A DNA stretch of 64,000 nt, taken from the NCBI GenBank assembly GCA_964036045.1, contig OZ038394.1, positions 2,521,379 to 2,585,378 on the forward strand, in the 5' to 3' direction. The position numbers and the translations under genes are program-made. Origin of the DNA: Eutreptiella sp. 'Long Island Sound 2002' (taxonomy: Eukaryota; Euglenozoa; Euglenophyceae; Eutreptiales; Eutreptiaceae). Each line of letters opens with the position of its first letter. Position 1 is the stretch's first letter. Shown here piece after piece: positions 19,703 through 28,755 of the stretch. Below the pieces are notes generated by a model, which was not told the origin of the DNA, did no database searches, and saw only the letters and a list, made by a program, of their open reading frames with translations.

Positions 19703-19757
19703 CATTTTATGTTTCCCCTTTTCGCTTTAGCTCTCAAAGCCTTCGTATTCTTTGATA

Positions 19758-21875
19758 ATGGCCCTTGCTGCTGCCCACGCTTGGTGCGAGCACCATCAAA
19801 AGCTCCTTGGGGTCCGTCGCCTTGGCGGTCCTGAGGGGTTTACGATGGGTGACGCAAACGTGAGGCGCCCTGTGGCGACTCGCTTTGAACATGGTGTGGA
19901 CTTTGGACTCCTTGTCCATAAGTCCCCCTTCATGGCTGACAAGAGAGACCCCCTGGTTCTCAGCAACTACATCTTTGAGTTGCTAGAGGTAAATCCAGGG
20001 GTTGCTGGATTCCTCATCCAGCTGCATCCCGAGGACGTGGACGCGGTGTTGCGGTCCGTCACCGCCCATGCCGAGAAGGGTGCGGGGACGAAGACGACCC
20101 TTTATGTGGGTCAAGAGGAAGAGGAGGAAGTGCAGGAGGAAGCGAAGGAGGTGGAGGAGGTGGGGGCTGGGAAGGGGAAGCCCCACAACCCCCTCATGAT
20201 TAGTGCCCAGAAGGTAAGGATCCGACCGGGTAAGGGGAAGGGGAAGTCGGATGGTTGGTTCCCCCAACCCCTCACCCACAACACCCGCCGGGTATGCACT
20301 GACGACCCCGAAAACAGGCTCCCCATGCACTCCCTTTGCCCCACAAGGGAGTGGGAGCGTGAGTGGTATGGGGTCACCACTCCCAACATTGTTTCGGGGC
20401 AGGGGGTGATTCTTTTTCCATTTGGGGCAACACCCCCCCTTATTGGGGAGGCGGAGGAGGTGGTTGCCGCCGAGCCCTTGGGGGCCTTTAATAGGGACCC
20501 CAATGACCTTGTGCTCACGGTGGGGGGAAAGCTGGTGGTCAACCACCTCCTGGAACACGATTTTTTGAGTGATGTGCAGCTGCAAAGTCTTTTGGATGAT
20601 TTGGATAGGGTGCCTCTCTCAGAGAAGGCACCCATTTTCAATGAGAACCCCCCCATTGTCGGCAGGCCCCAAGATTCCGGGACCCGCCGCACGTTGTATG
20701 GCAACTATGGGGGTGCCAACCACCACAAGCACAACCCCCACAAGCTCCATGATCTGCCAGTCCTCAAAAGGGTGGCAGATCGTGCGCTTGAGACGGCGAA
20801 GAAGACTGTGGTTGGGGGGGTCGGATGGAGCTGCACCATCCTTGTCATGGCCGAAATTTCGAGCTATGACCACACCCCCCAGCACCTCCATCGCGACGCC
20901 CCCCCCTACACCATTCTTGAAGGCACATTGATTGTCAATTGCCTTATTATGCTAACCCATAATCATGAGGAGGAGGATGGGTCACATTTTCTTTTTGTGC
21001 CCTCCAGTAGTTCGGGGTTCCCTGACCCTTGGGTGGAGAGGGCTGTGCCATTCAAGAGGGGCACTGCCTTTTTTTTTAATGCCCTTGATGTCCACCGGGG
21101 GTCGGGGATTCCCAAGGCCTCCCCCACGGGGGTGAGGGACCCCCGCCTCATGGCATTTTTTGCCATTGAGCTTACTCAGGGGGGGAATCTTCGATTCCCC
21201 AACCTGCACGTGACGCAGTCCATTAAAAGGCCCCAGCTGGGGGGACCTGGTGGCCGGGTGGCCGAGACAGTCCAGTGTGATGGGGCGGTTAGGTGTAGGG
21301 GGAAGGTGGTAGCCAATTGCTACGGATGCAATCGGCTGATTTTGTGCGCCGCCCACAAAGATGGCCTTTGTGTGCCATGCCAGGAGGGGGAGGAGGCGGA
21401 GGGGGGGGAGGAGGAGGAGGTGGTGGAGGACCCCAATGGGGTCAGCGTTGAGCAATCTGCTCAGTGCTTGCTCCCGGTGGGAACAACCACCGGGCATTTT
21501 TTGTTGTGTGGGTGGGGGAATGGGAGGGCGGTGATTGCCCCCCTCACTAATGAGGAGGCTCGGGGGGTCGCAGGCCACCCCGATCAGTGCCCCTTGGCCA
21601 AGGTGTGCCATGGGGAGGCATTGCCCTGGCCCTCCGTGCAAGGGCATGTTGGGATTAAGGTGCCGCCGGGGTGCATTTTGGTGGTGAGGAGGGGATTGTA
21701 TGGAGGAGTGGCGAGGGTGGCCCCTGAGGTGGAGGGGGTGGCCCAGGTGGTGGAGTGGAGGCAGGTGGGGGAGTATGCGGCTGTCACGGACTTCGTGTGG
21801 CTGCGGAGGATGAACCTGGTGCTGGACGACGGCAAGAAGGAGGGCCAAGGCATGTGCCCATGTCACCAGGTGTGA
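19758..21875 (+). CDS. 2OG-Fe(II) dioxygenase-like protein, intact, sole gene of its element
   Basis: A 705-codon open frame from ATG 19758. Residues 355-470 carry a double-stranded beta-helix signature: QHLHRD (HxD iron motif, His378/Asp380), IVNCLIML and HFLFVPSSS strands, NALDVHRG (distal His446) and Arg463 in DPRLMAFFAI for 2-oxoglutarate. The N-terminal half is unassigned and has an acidic run near 119-135 followed by basic KGKGKSDG. Residues 507-541 hold a Cys/His cluster (CYGCNRLILCAAHKDGLCVPC) that could bind zinc. The pattern is similar to dioxygenase A of E2 (HRG, then RLMAFFAI versus RYTLFIPF), but the flanking sequence is unrelated. The product likely oxidises a macromolecular substrate; DNA or chromatin is inferred from context only. 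No introns are seen. Confidence 0.7.
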   Translation: MALAAAHAWCEHHQKLLGVRRLGGPEGFTMGDANVRRPVATRFEHGVDFGLLVHKSPFMADKRDPLVLSNYIFELLEVNPGVAGFLIQLHPEDVDAVLRSVTAHAEKGAGTKTTLYVGQEEEEEVQEEAKEVEEVGAGKGKPHNPLMISAQKVRIRPGKGKGKSDGWFPQPLTHNTRRVCTDDPENRLPMHSLCPTREWEREWYGVTTPNIVSGQGVILFPFGATPPLIGEAEEVVAAEPLGAFNRDPNDLVLTVGGKLVVNHLLEHDFLSDVQLQSLLDDLDRVPLSEKAPIFNENPPIVGRPQDSGTRRTLYGNYGGANHHKHNPHKLHDLPVLKRVADRALETAKKTVVGGVGWSCTILVMAEISSYDHTPQHLHRDAPPYTILEGTLIVNCLIMLTHNHEEEDGSHFLFVPSSSSGFPDPWVERAVPFKRGTAFFFNALDVHRGSGIPKASPTGVRDPRLMAFFAIELTQGGNLRFPNLHVTQSIKRPQLGGPGGRVAETVQCDGAVRCRGKVVANCYGCNRLILCAAHKDGLCVPCQEGEEAEGGEEEEVVEDPNGVSVEQSAQCLLPVGTTTGHFLLCGWGNGRAVIAPLTNEEARGVAGHPDQCPLAKVCHGEALPWPSVQGHVGIKVPPGCILVVRRGLYGGVARVAPEVEGVAQVVEWRQVGEYAAVTDFVWLRRMNLVLDDGKKEGQGMCPCHQV

Positions 21876-21892
21876 AAACTTCCCACAACACC

Positions 21893-21965
21893 CTGCTCTA
21901 ACCCCTGCTCTAACTAGTTATCGCGCTAGGTTATCACCCTAGAACGCCCTAGAACGCTGCATCCC
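21893..21965. repeat. Right subterminal repeats and TIR of nested element
   Basis: CTGCTCTAACCCCTGCTC, then CTAACTAGTTATCGCGCTAGG, then the right TIR at 21945-21965. Confidence 0.75.
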
Positions 21966-22613
21966 AAGGGCGGTGGATGGCAGAGCAAGACCCTTCCAAA
22001 GAGTTGTACGGGACACATGTGGATCTGTCGAATGCATTTTGGTCATTCAAATTGCCGCGGAAGGCCAGCAGAATTTTTAGATTTTATACCAAGCAGGGGG
22101 GGGGGGGGGTTGGTGTCACTGGATCGGTTGCCTTTCGGTTGGGCTTTCTCGCCTTTTATCTGTCAGGAGTTGCTGGGCAGGGTTGTCCGTGACATCGTGC
22201 CGGAGGGTGTTTATTTAGTGCATTATTTAGATGATTTTATATTATTATCTTGCGATCGTGATTTGTTGGAGGATGCGACGGAGAAGGTGGCGGTGCGGAT
22301 TGGGCAAGCAGGTTTTTTGGTGAGCTCTAAAAGTACCCTGAGCCCTGTGCAGGTGCTGCAGGCGCTGGGAAAGGTTGTAAATTTGCGAGAGCGGTTTATC
22401 CAGGTGCAACCGTTTGTCTTCCTGCAGCTTATGGTGGCGTGGATTCGATTGGCCACGTGTGGTTATTCCAAAAAGCGTTTGGATAAATTGTTAGGAACCT
22501 TGCAGTGGCATCTTCGGCCTCGTAAAGGATTCTCTGGGGTTCTTGCTGGGGCATATGCCTGGTCTCGGTTCGGAAGGTGCTGGAGGGATGGGTTACAGCG
22601 ATCACGCGTATAG
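21966..22613 (+). pseudogene. Reverse transcriptase, central and C-terminal part
   Basis: It resumes with HVDLSNAFWSFKLPR (RT motif A, catalytic Asp). A poly(G) tract at 22088 causes a frameshift. Then come FGWAFSPFICQEL and VHYLDDFILL, the YLDD catalytic box typical of DIRS-like and related RTs. The thumb and connection end at about 22613. Confidence 0.8.
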
Positions 22614-23197
22614 GACACAGATGGAGGCCCATTTCCTGCTACCGAGTAGAGAGGGTGAGGCATTTGGGAGGGTGGTGCCTGCAGGAGCGACAGGCGACAC
22701 CGTCTGATTTTTTGGGCAATCTGATTTTCGTAGATGCAGCTAAGGACGTGCGCCGGTATAGAGTAGGGGGTGTCCTGCCCTACTTGCGTGCGGTACGAAC
22801 CTGGTTGTGTCCGGAGGGGCCGTGTAATCAGCAAGTGGCCGGGCTCATGGGAATTGCCTGGTCGATTCGACTGGCAGTGCGCCTGGGTTGGAGATCCGTC
22901 ACAATTTTTGCAGACAGTTTGGTGGGTATTTCACAGACGGTCCGGTTGCGTGCGGCGTCTTACCTGAAAACCCAATTGCGTGTGTTACGCGCGCTTACAT
23001 GGGTTTTGCATAATTCTGGCCTGATAGCTAAGTTGATTTGGGTGCCGTCCATTTTGCACCAAGCTGATCCCATGAGCCGGGTAGACGCGGAGTTTGAGGG
23101 CAGTCTTTTTCGGGCGGAGGAGGATGCGTGGAACCGGTGGTATGTGGTCCAGCGACACCCGGATTTGTGTTGGGTCCAGGGATTGGCATATGTCTGA
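22577..23197 (+). pseudogene. RNase H domain of DIRS-like element
   Basis: IFVDAAKDVRRYRVGG (first Asp), NQQVAGLMGIAW (where a Glu is expected but not seen), FADSLVGISQ (Asp) and ILHQADPMSRVD (His/Asp with the ADPxSR motif). It is in a different frame from the RT, overlapping it. It ends at TGA 23197. Confidence 0.75.
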
Positions 23198-23314
23198 TGT
23201 CTGTGGGTCATCGAGGTGCGGGTGAAAGACGTCTGTAGGGTAAAGTTAACCGGAGAGCTTGAGGCAAGCATATGCGGTTTGAATCAGCCTTTGTTTCGTG
23301 CATGCCCTAGGGTT

Positions 23315-23384
23315 AAACTCGTGTTTTGAGCTTGCTCAAAACGCTAGTTTAACTTAATACATCTACATTAGGCATTTGTCCGTT
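23315..23384 (+). repeat. Retrotransposon terminal direct repeat, right
   Basis: Same sequence and orientation as 16208-16277. The 356 bp after it (23385-23740) hold poly(C) tracts and no recognisable gene; they could include the outer part of a split terminal repeat. Confidence 0.8.
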
Positions 23385-23740
23385 TGTTTTCCCTCCCCCC
23401 CACCCCCGGCCGCTTTTTCACGACAACCGGGGCTGAGGCACGACATTGTTTTGCCGAGTTGACCATGTCAGCCCCCACATCGACCACATGGGAGGGGGTC
23501 GTGGGCACTCGTACGACTGTACCCCCCCCCCCCGCGGCGACAGTGCAAGGGATGAGACAAGCGGTCCTGTATGTTGCGTGCTTTGATTCGAGAATGACAT
23601 GTGACCCGCCGCATGCGAGTGTAGAGTGTGTATGAACGTGTAGGGTAAGGTGGGGTCCCCTGCGGGGAGGCGGCGGAACACATGTGCAGAATCGATGGAC
23701 TATTAGCCACTGCGAGTGGCAACTGATTGGGCCGGAGAGC

Positions 23741-24357
23741 CTGAGAGCCTGTTGTGAGGTTTCTTGCTTTGTTTTGGAATGATGTTATTTGTACGCTAAG
23801 AACATGTTCCCTAAAGGACAAGCACCGTGTGTTCATGCTGTTTCCTGGGAAAGTCTTAGTTGCAAACTAATTTTGTTCATTTCTTGAATTTCATGAATTT
23901 GCCGAACCCCGCCCATGTGGCGGGGGTCTTGCACAGCCCTCATTCGGACCGGCTCGCACAGGTGCAAATGCCGGCCCTCACTCGGACGGTGCAAGTTTCT
24001 TTTGTCTTTTGTCTTTTGTTTTTTATGTCCGCTATCGGTCTCACAATTTCTTTGCAAAGAAATGCTATCGCCAACCCTCCTGGCGATAGCATTTCTTTGC
24101 AAAGAAACGCTAAGGGGTAGCATTTTTTCGCAAAGAAATGTTAGGCGATAGCATTTCTTCGCAAAGAAATGTTAGTGTGCATTTTATTCCCTCTGTGTTT
24201 ACTAGAATAGCACAACAATGTCCAAGAGGTTGACTTTCAAATCTATTGCACGACGGGTGGTGTTCACCAAACTTGCAAATACAGATGAGATTACTTTGCA
24301 TGATGCCGCAAAGCATGTTGGTGTGCAGCCTAGGACGCTAAATGTATATCACCAAAC
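23741..24357 (+). repeat. Long direct repeat, copy 2
   Basis: Counterpart of 15589-16211. Here the PHD gene continues uninterrupted. Confidence 0.8.
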
Positions 24358-25253
24358 AGGCAAACAAGTGAAATCCAAAGCAGTAATGCTCCTGAGCAAA
24401 CACAATGTGGCAAAAGCGGAGGAGCAACGCAAAGCAGAACCGTGCCCCAAACCAGAGATGAAAGCCGAACATTGCCCAAAACCACCACAGAATCCTTCAC
24501 CAATGAAAGTGAAACTTGAGTCTCCCCAAGAGATGGACAATCGTCAAGTAAGTATTTATACTATCTCTGATGATGATTTGCTGAGCTCACATTCTTGCGA
24601 TGTGTTGAATGCTTCTATGGTTTCCTCGGAGCATTCCTTCGGAGATGAAGCAAATGACTATGAAGAGTTTCCTCCGACTCAATTGTGTGAGAAGGGGGAT
24701 GTGTTTGCCTCACTTGCAGAAGGTATCAATGAATATCGTGATGCAACTTTTGCCGCCCCACCTAGTGAGGAGGGTGCAGCACACAATCAGGTGTTTGAAG
24801 ACATGCCTAACCCCTTCACAGCAGCAAAGCAGCCCAACAAGGCCCCATGTAGACCCAAGGTGGAACCAAGTGTATGCTATATGTGTGATGAGCCGATCCC
24901 TAGGAAACGTGACACTATTGCTCTTCAACCGGTGTCATGTGATGCATGCCGTGCAACCTACCACCTTCGGTGTGCCAAGTTGACTCGAGTGCCTCGTCAT
25001 GGGTCATGGATTTGTGAAAGCTGCACCATGACGCCGTAGTTCTTCCCTATTTATGGCTAAGAGGTAGTAGCCATGTGGTAGCCATTCCGCCTCCGAATGT
25101 GCGGGGTGCCACAACAAACAGTGCCGTTTCGCAACTCAACTTGACTTCTTTACCCCTCTTGATGTCAATGTCTTGGGAATGCGGGTTTTGCCATGGAGGG
25201 TCGGCGATAGCATTTCTTTGCAAAGAAACTGTGAGACTTCGATAGCGGATATA
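24024..25253 (+). mobile_element. HTH+PHD element (copy b), complete
   Basis: The ends are about 50-bp imperfect inverted repeats: T(G/A)TCCGCTATCG then TCTCACA, TTTCTTTGCAAAGAAA and GCTATCGCC (24024-24072 and 25203-25253). Outside, TA flanks both ends, consistent with a TA target duplication. It carries one gene and no transposase. Further GCAAAGAAA palindromes lie inside the left end (24080-24170) and just outside the right end (25254-25315), so the true right boundary may be further out. Confidence 0.65.
24218..25039 (+). CDS. HTH + PHD-finger protein (copy b), intact
   Basis: 273 codons from ATG 24218. Residues 25-50 (ITLHDAAKHVGVQPRTLNVY) look like a helix-turn-helix. A Lys/Pro-rich linker follows, then a conserved block (EYRDATFAAPP...DMPNPF). 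The C terminus is a C4HC3 PHD finger: CYMCDEPIP, CDACRATYHLRC, then WICESC. PHD fingers usually read histone H3 tails, and the HTH could bind DNA, perhaps the element's own palindromes. The HTH has a counterpart in copy d; the middle block and Cys/His pattern recur in copies c and d. No catalytic domain is seen, so it is not itself a transposase. No introns. Confidence 0.7.
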   Translation: MSKRLTFKSIARRVVFTKLANTDEITLHDAAKHVGVQPRTLNVYHQTGKQVKSKAVMLLSKHNVAKAEEQRKAEPCPKPEMKAEHCPKPPQNPSPMKVKLESPQEMDNRQVSIYTISDDDLLSSHSCDVLNASMVSSEHSFGDEANDYEEFPPTQLCEKGDVFASLAEGINEYRDATFAAPPSEEGAAHNQVFEDMPNPFTAAKQPNKAPCRPKVEPSVCYMCDEPIPRKRDTIALQPVSCDACRATYHLRCAKLTRVPRHGSWICESCTMTP

Positions 25254-25315
25254 GTGAAACGCTACCCGATAGCGTTTCTTTGCAAAGAAACGCTATGGGG
25301 TAGCGTTTCCTGTAT
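25254..25315. repeat. AAACGCTACC/GGTAGCGTTT inverted repeat
   Basis: AAACGCTACC ... GGTAGCGTTT surround GATAGCGTTTCTTTGCAAAG and its inverse. A second palindrome of the copy-b family adjoining its right end. Confidence 0.7.
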
Positions 25316-26060
25316 AAAGTGGAGTGGTCGGGTGAAGCTATGGTACCCGGCGCCTTGGGTTGGCAACACCAATGTGCCACACTCTGCTGAGCGTAAGGGG
25401 GAGCTTGCTTGTGTTTCGCGATTCCTGACATATGTTATGGCCTCGTCCCGCATGGGTGACCATGGGAGGACCCATAAAGGGCAGGCGAATGAGATATGTG
25501 CCCGTGGGGTGCGGATTTTTTTACCGCTGCATTCGACCCCCAAAGTCGTGATGTTAGCGGGTTGGGCTTTGTCACGGTGGCATCACGAACGGGCTCCCAA
25601 CCTCTCACTATACTCTTGGTTGAAAGTAGAGTGCACATAGTGCCGTAAACTAAAATGCGGCGACCAATGTAACTGCCCGTGAGTGTACCGGTCGAACATA
25701 TTGTTCACACAGACATCCGTGCACCATTTCCCAAGAATGAAACATTTAGGGATTCCGTTTTTTGCCAAGGCGCAATATGTGCGAGGGCTTGCTAAACACA
25801 CGTGCACGTGTACAAAAAATGAGACGGTGAGGTTGCTTTGATGATGTGTTCGGACATGTCCACACGGGGTTGAAACCCGTTCACATGGATGGCGCGGTGC
25901 ATATGTTCACACAAGGTCAAGGTATGTTGAGACAGGATTGGACCATGCTCAAATAGGATTGGTACACGCCCAAACAGGATCAGCTCAAACAGGATCAGCA
26001 TAACTGCCCGTGAGTGTACTGGTTGAACATATCGTTCACTCAGACACTCGGACCATGTTC
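25316..26060 (+). other. Unassigned region with a 110-codon open frame and paired repeats
   Basis: A frame open to the TAG at 25638 reads VKLWYPAPWVGNTNVPHSAE and on to a Trp-rich end; I do not recognise it. TAACTGCCCGTGAGTGTAC begins a 46-bp direct repeat at 25671 and 26001. Between them are AAACAGGAT(T/C) words, which recur at 28620-28700. Confidence 0.4.
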
Positions 26061-27176
26061 TATTATGAAAACGGCCTATTAAACCGTTTTCCTCAATGAA
26101 AACGGGTTAATAGCCCGTTTTCCCTAAAAACGGGTTATTATAGCCCGTTTTATTTGGCTGAAAAACGGGTTAACCAGACCAACGTTAGGTTCTTGGGACA
26201 CTTGTGCAAACCTCCCGGCGACCGGTGCAGGTTCCAGTTGACACATGGAGGAGAGGCAAGGCAAAAGAAAGTACCGCATGTGAAATGTTGGATGACGTGA
26301 TAAAAAACCCTACCACTGGCATGGGGAAAAACGCCTCCACTGTACATACACGAGACAGGATAGTTTCGAGTGGACACCTTTGATTAGCGTTTATAATAAT
26401 ATAGTATAATGTTAGTCTGTTTTGATTTGTCCTTTGGATCCGAGTGTACATTATTAATAATAGTGCACAATAATTATGATCTACTCCTTGGGGCAACAAG
26501 GGCCACGCATGGAGCCATCTTTGGCACCCTCGCCAATGCAAGCTTCATGGTACGGAGCATTACACATCACACAAAAGACATCATGCTGCCGTCGCAAAGG
26601 ACACCACACATTGATCTTTCGGGAGCACTTATGACAAATGAACTCGGATGCCACTTGCCTAACCGCAGGCGGACACTTTGGTCGCCGCATCTTTTGGAAA
26701 GGCATTGGCATATCTGAGAGATCTTGGGAAATGGGAGCATTAGCTGCGGTGGGAGGTGCATCCCTATACTCTTCGCGACTATCCTCCAAAGAGTGCTTCA
26801 GGGACGCCTGTGTGAAGGGTCGCTCGTCATAGTCCCACACCGACTCACTAGACTCACTTCTACCACCAGCAAGCAATTCAACAGAGCCACCTGATTGGGA
26901 GGATGTCACACTAAGCTTTGCAGGGCTCGAATCGGCCACGGGAGCAGGGTGAGGAGGAGCCTCCACCGGTTCACGGCTCAAATCGGCCACGGGAGCAGGG
27001 TGAGGAGGAGCCTCCACCCATAAGCCCATAAAATTTGGGGTTAACCCGTTTCTTTCCAGAAAAACGGGTTAATAGCCCGTTTTCATTGAGGAAAACGGGT
27101 TAACCCCTGCCAAAGCTGTGGTCAGGTTAACCCGTTTTTCAGCCAAATAAAACAGGCTATTAACCCGTTTTTTATT
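26061..27176 (-). mobile_element. PHD-finger element (copy c)
   Basis: About 1.1 kb flanked on both sides by arrays of AAAACGGGTTAATAGCCCG-type palindromes (26065-26170 and 27040-27176), with one PHD gene on the minus strand. The 3' non-coding part is shared with copies e and f. Confidence 0.65.
26481..27029 (-). CDS. PHD-type zinc-finger protein (copy c), lacks the HTH
   Basis: 182 codons from ATG 27029. It opens with two tandem copies of VEAPPHPAPVAD (a 51-bp DNA repeat at 26925-27015). The conserved block follows (WDYDERPFTQASLKHSLED, then EYRDAPPTAA and DMPMPF), then a Cys/His region: CHKCSRKINVWCPL, CVMCNAPYHEAC and GPCCPKE. Spacing resembles a PHD finger with an altered last pair. The N-terminal HTH of copy b is absent because the palindrome array starts immediately upstream, so the gene may be 5' truncated. 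Uninterrupted otherwise. Confidence 0.6.
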   Translation of the reverse strand: MGLWVEAPPHPAPVADLSREPVEAPPHPAPVADSSPAKLSVTSSQSGGSVELLAGGRSESSESVWDYDERPFTQASLKHSLEDSREEYRDAPPTAANAPISQDLSDMPMPFQKMRRPKCPPAVRQVASEFICHKCSRKINVWCPLRRQHDVFCVMCNAPYHEACIGEGAKDGSMRGPCCPKE

Positions 27177-27177
27177 A

Positions 27178-27283
27178 CATAATCGTTCCCATCTAACATT
27201 TATCGGCGTGAAAACTCGGCCCCCCAGGAGCGAAGCGAACGGGCCGAGTTTTCAGGCCGATAAATGTTAGATGGGTACGATTA
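27178..27283. repeat. Inverted repeat, CATCTAACATTTATCGGC arms
   Basis: Arms of about 40 bp (CCATCTAACATTTATCGGC ... GCCGATAAATGTTAGATGG) around a 25-bp GC-rich loop. A single arm of the same family lies at 15465-15500. Confidence 0.7.
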
Positions 27284-28623
27284 TTTAAAAGTGTTAGACA
27301 GAGAGGCGAGTTTTCAGGACGATAATCGTTAGATGAATATCAGCGGCATCTAGCGCCCAGCTCATTGTGGCAAGCCCCGAGTGTAAGGTTGCAAACAAGG
27401 GGAGGAAACGGCAGGGAGCAAGCACGGGCAACAAGACATGGGCAAATGCGTTACTGGCTTTGAGTATGAACTGCGTGATCACTGTACTTCCGGTGATGGG
27501 TACCGGTGTCTTTCAGCTGAAATGGAATGTGTGGCGTTCCCATAATGACATGGTTGCCAAGCAAAATGGATGGTCAATAGTCAAATTCCTCGCGACAACA
27601 AGGACCCACACCATCGTCCACTTTCATGGTAGAAGTGGATGAGGTAGCATGAAAGCAAGACTCATGGTAAGGTGCATTGCACACTTTGCACTGAATGCGG
27701 GCACCACCACGCAAGGGTCGCCAAACAAAAATCTCGCACGAACACTTGGAGCACGTATTCTCCCGTGGCACATGCCTTGGAGGATACCGTGGGTGACGCA
27801 TTCACTTGAATGGTTGTGGTACATTGGAGAAATCCTGATTGACTGCGGCTCCCTCGGGTGCCGGTGGGGCCTCCCAAGTCGCGGTCCTATAAATTTAACG
27901 GGCATCCTGGAGGGAACGCTTGAGGGAGGGCTGCGTGAGAGGCCGTTTGTCATAATCCCACTCACTATCATCCTCATTCAAAGACTCTGCGGAGTTCTCC
28001 TCCTCAAGGAGATCTACAGACACACCACTCAAAAATCCCAAGGATGAGTGAATAGAAGCAGGTCAAGCAAGCACATCTTTGCTCGGCGATTCCACCCCCA
28101 CAAGCACATACTCACGCAAAGATCCCAACGATTCACACAACGAGGACTGTGAATTACGAACTTCTTCAGCAAAAGGAGCAATTGCAGCCACAACCTCGGC
28201 ATTGTTTTCGGCAATGCCGAGGGAAGTTCCTTCCAAAAGGAAGTCTCCGTCCAAGAGGCCAGGGCCCTTGGCGTTAGATGACATAGTCTCATCTTCATTG
28301 AGTTTGCAGCCTTGATAAGAATATCAAGGGCAGCACGATGGTACACCGCCAACGTTTTTTGGGCAACACCCAAATATTTGGCTGCATCGGCCAAACTAAC
28401 CTCCGAGTTCGCAAGTTTTGTGAATACTGAAAATGAAATTGCAAAGGTGGCCCAAATGGTTCAACAACATTGTGGGTGGTGTTGCGTGCTTTTTTGAATT
28501 TGAGAGATAATTTCCCCCATCTAACAGTTTTAGCAATTTTCAGGCCGATAAATGTTAGATGGACCGCGAGATTCATCTAACGATTATCGTCCTGAAAACT
28601 CGCCTCCATCTAACACTTTTAAA
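27284..28623 (-). mobile_element. HTH+PHD element (copy d) with about 54-bp TIRs
   Basis: Left end 27284-27338 and right end 28571-28623 are inverted repeats (TTTAAAAGTGTTAGA, GAGTTTTCAGGACGATAATC, GTTAGATGAAT). Internal and adjacent palindromes are of the GATAAATGTTAGATGG type. It carries one decayed gene on the minus strand. Confidence 0.75.
27574..28430 (-). pseudogene. HTH + PHD-type gene (copy d), decayed
   Basis: FTKLANSEVSLADAAKYLG and TLAVYHR match the HTH region of copy b. After frameshifts come a middle segment (SLCESLGSLREYVLVG), the conserved block (WDYDKRPLTQPSLKRSLQD) and a C-terminal Cys/His region (CSKCSCEIFVW, CKVCNAPYHESC, GPCCREEFDY). It crosses several in-frame stops and at least one shift. 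It is the most diverged of the three subfamilies, yet keeps the same order. Confidence 0.65.
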
Positions 28624-28755
28624 CAGGATTGGACTATGTTCAAACAGGTGGACGATCCTGTGTGAACATACATGTCTAAACAGGCATGTGATCCTGTATG
28701 AACGTATGCGTTTTTGCAAAAAAAACTTGCTAAAATTTTAGAGTGGGCACTTACA
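28624..28755. other. AAACAGGAT repeat-word segment
   Basis: TTCAAACAGG, GATCCTGTGTGAACAT and GATCCTGTATGAACGT words in both orientations, as at 25920-26000. No gene. Confidence 0.4.

Larger units (their letters stand above)
19372..21965 (+). mobile_element. Nested 2.6-kb TIR element carrying a dioxygenase gene
   Basis: A perfect 21-bp inverted terminal repeat starts GGGATGCAGCGTTCTAGGG at 19372 and ends at 21965. The flanking RT halves join across it. The subterminal regions are packed with TTATCGCGCGATAA and CTAACTAGTTAG words. The only gene is the 705-codon dioxygenase ORF, with no transposase, so mobility would depend on an enzyme from elsewhere. The target duplication cannot be determined without an empty site. 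Confidence 0.8.
16208..23384 (+). mobile_element. DIRS-like (tyrosine-recombinase) retrotransposon
   Basis: It is bounded by 70-bp direct repeats (16208-16277 and 23315-23384). It contains Gag-like, tyrosine recombinase, reverse transcriptase and RNase H coding regions in this order. No DDE integrase and no aspartic protease are seen. Direct rather than inverted terminal repeats recall the split-repeat PAT/Ngaro groups. The B1/B2 partners of a split-repeat scheme were not convincingly found, and no methyltransferase domain is visible. A 2.6-kb TIR element (19372-21965) is nested in the RT. All frames are broken, so the copy is dead. Confidence 0.8.

Noticed and set aside
20982-21866. 294-codon antisense ORF
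   Set aside because: His/Pro-rich complement of the dioxygenase ORF.
25173-25640. Gene reading through the right end of PHD copy b
   Set aside because: The first half is palindromic repeat DNA; only 25316-25640 could be coding and it has no recognisable motif.
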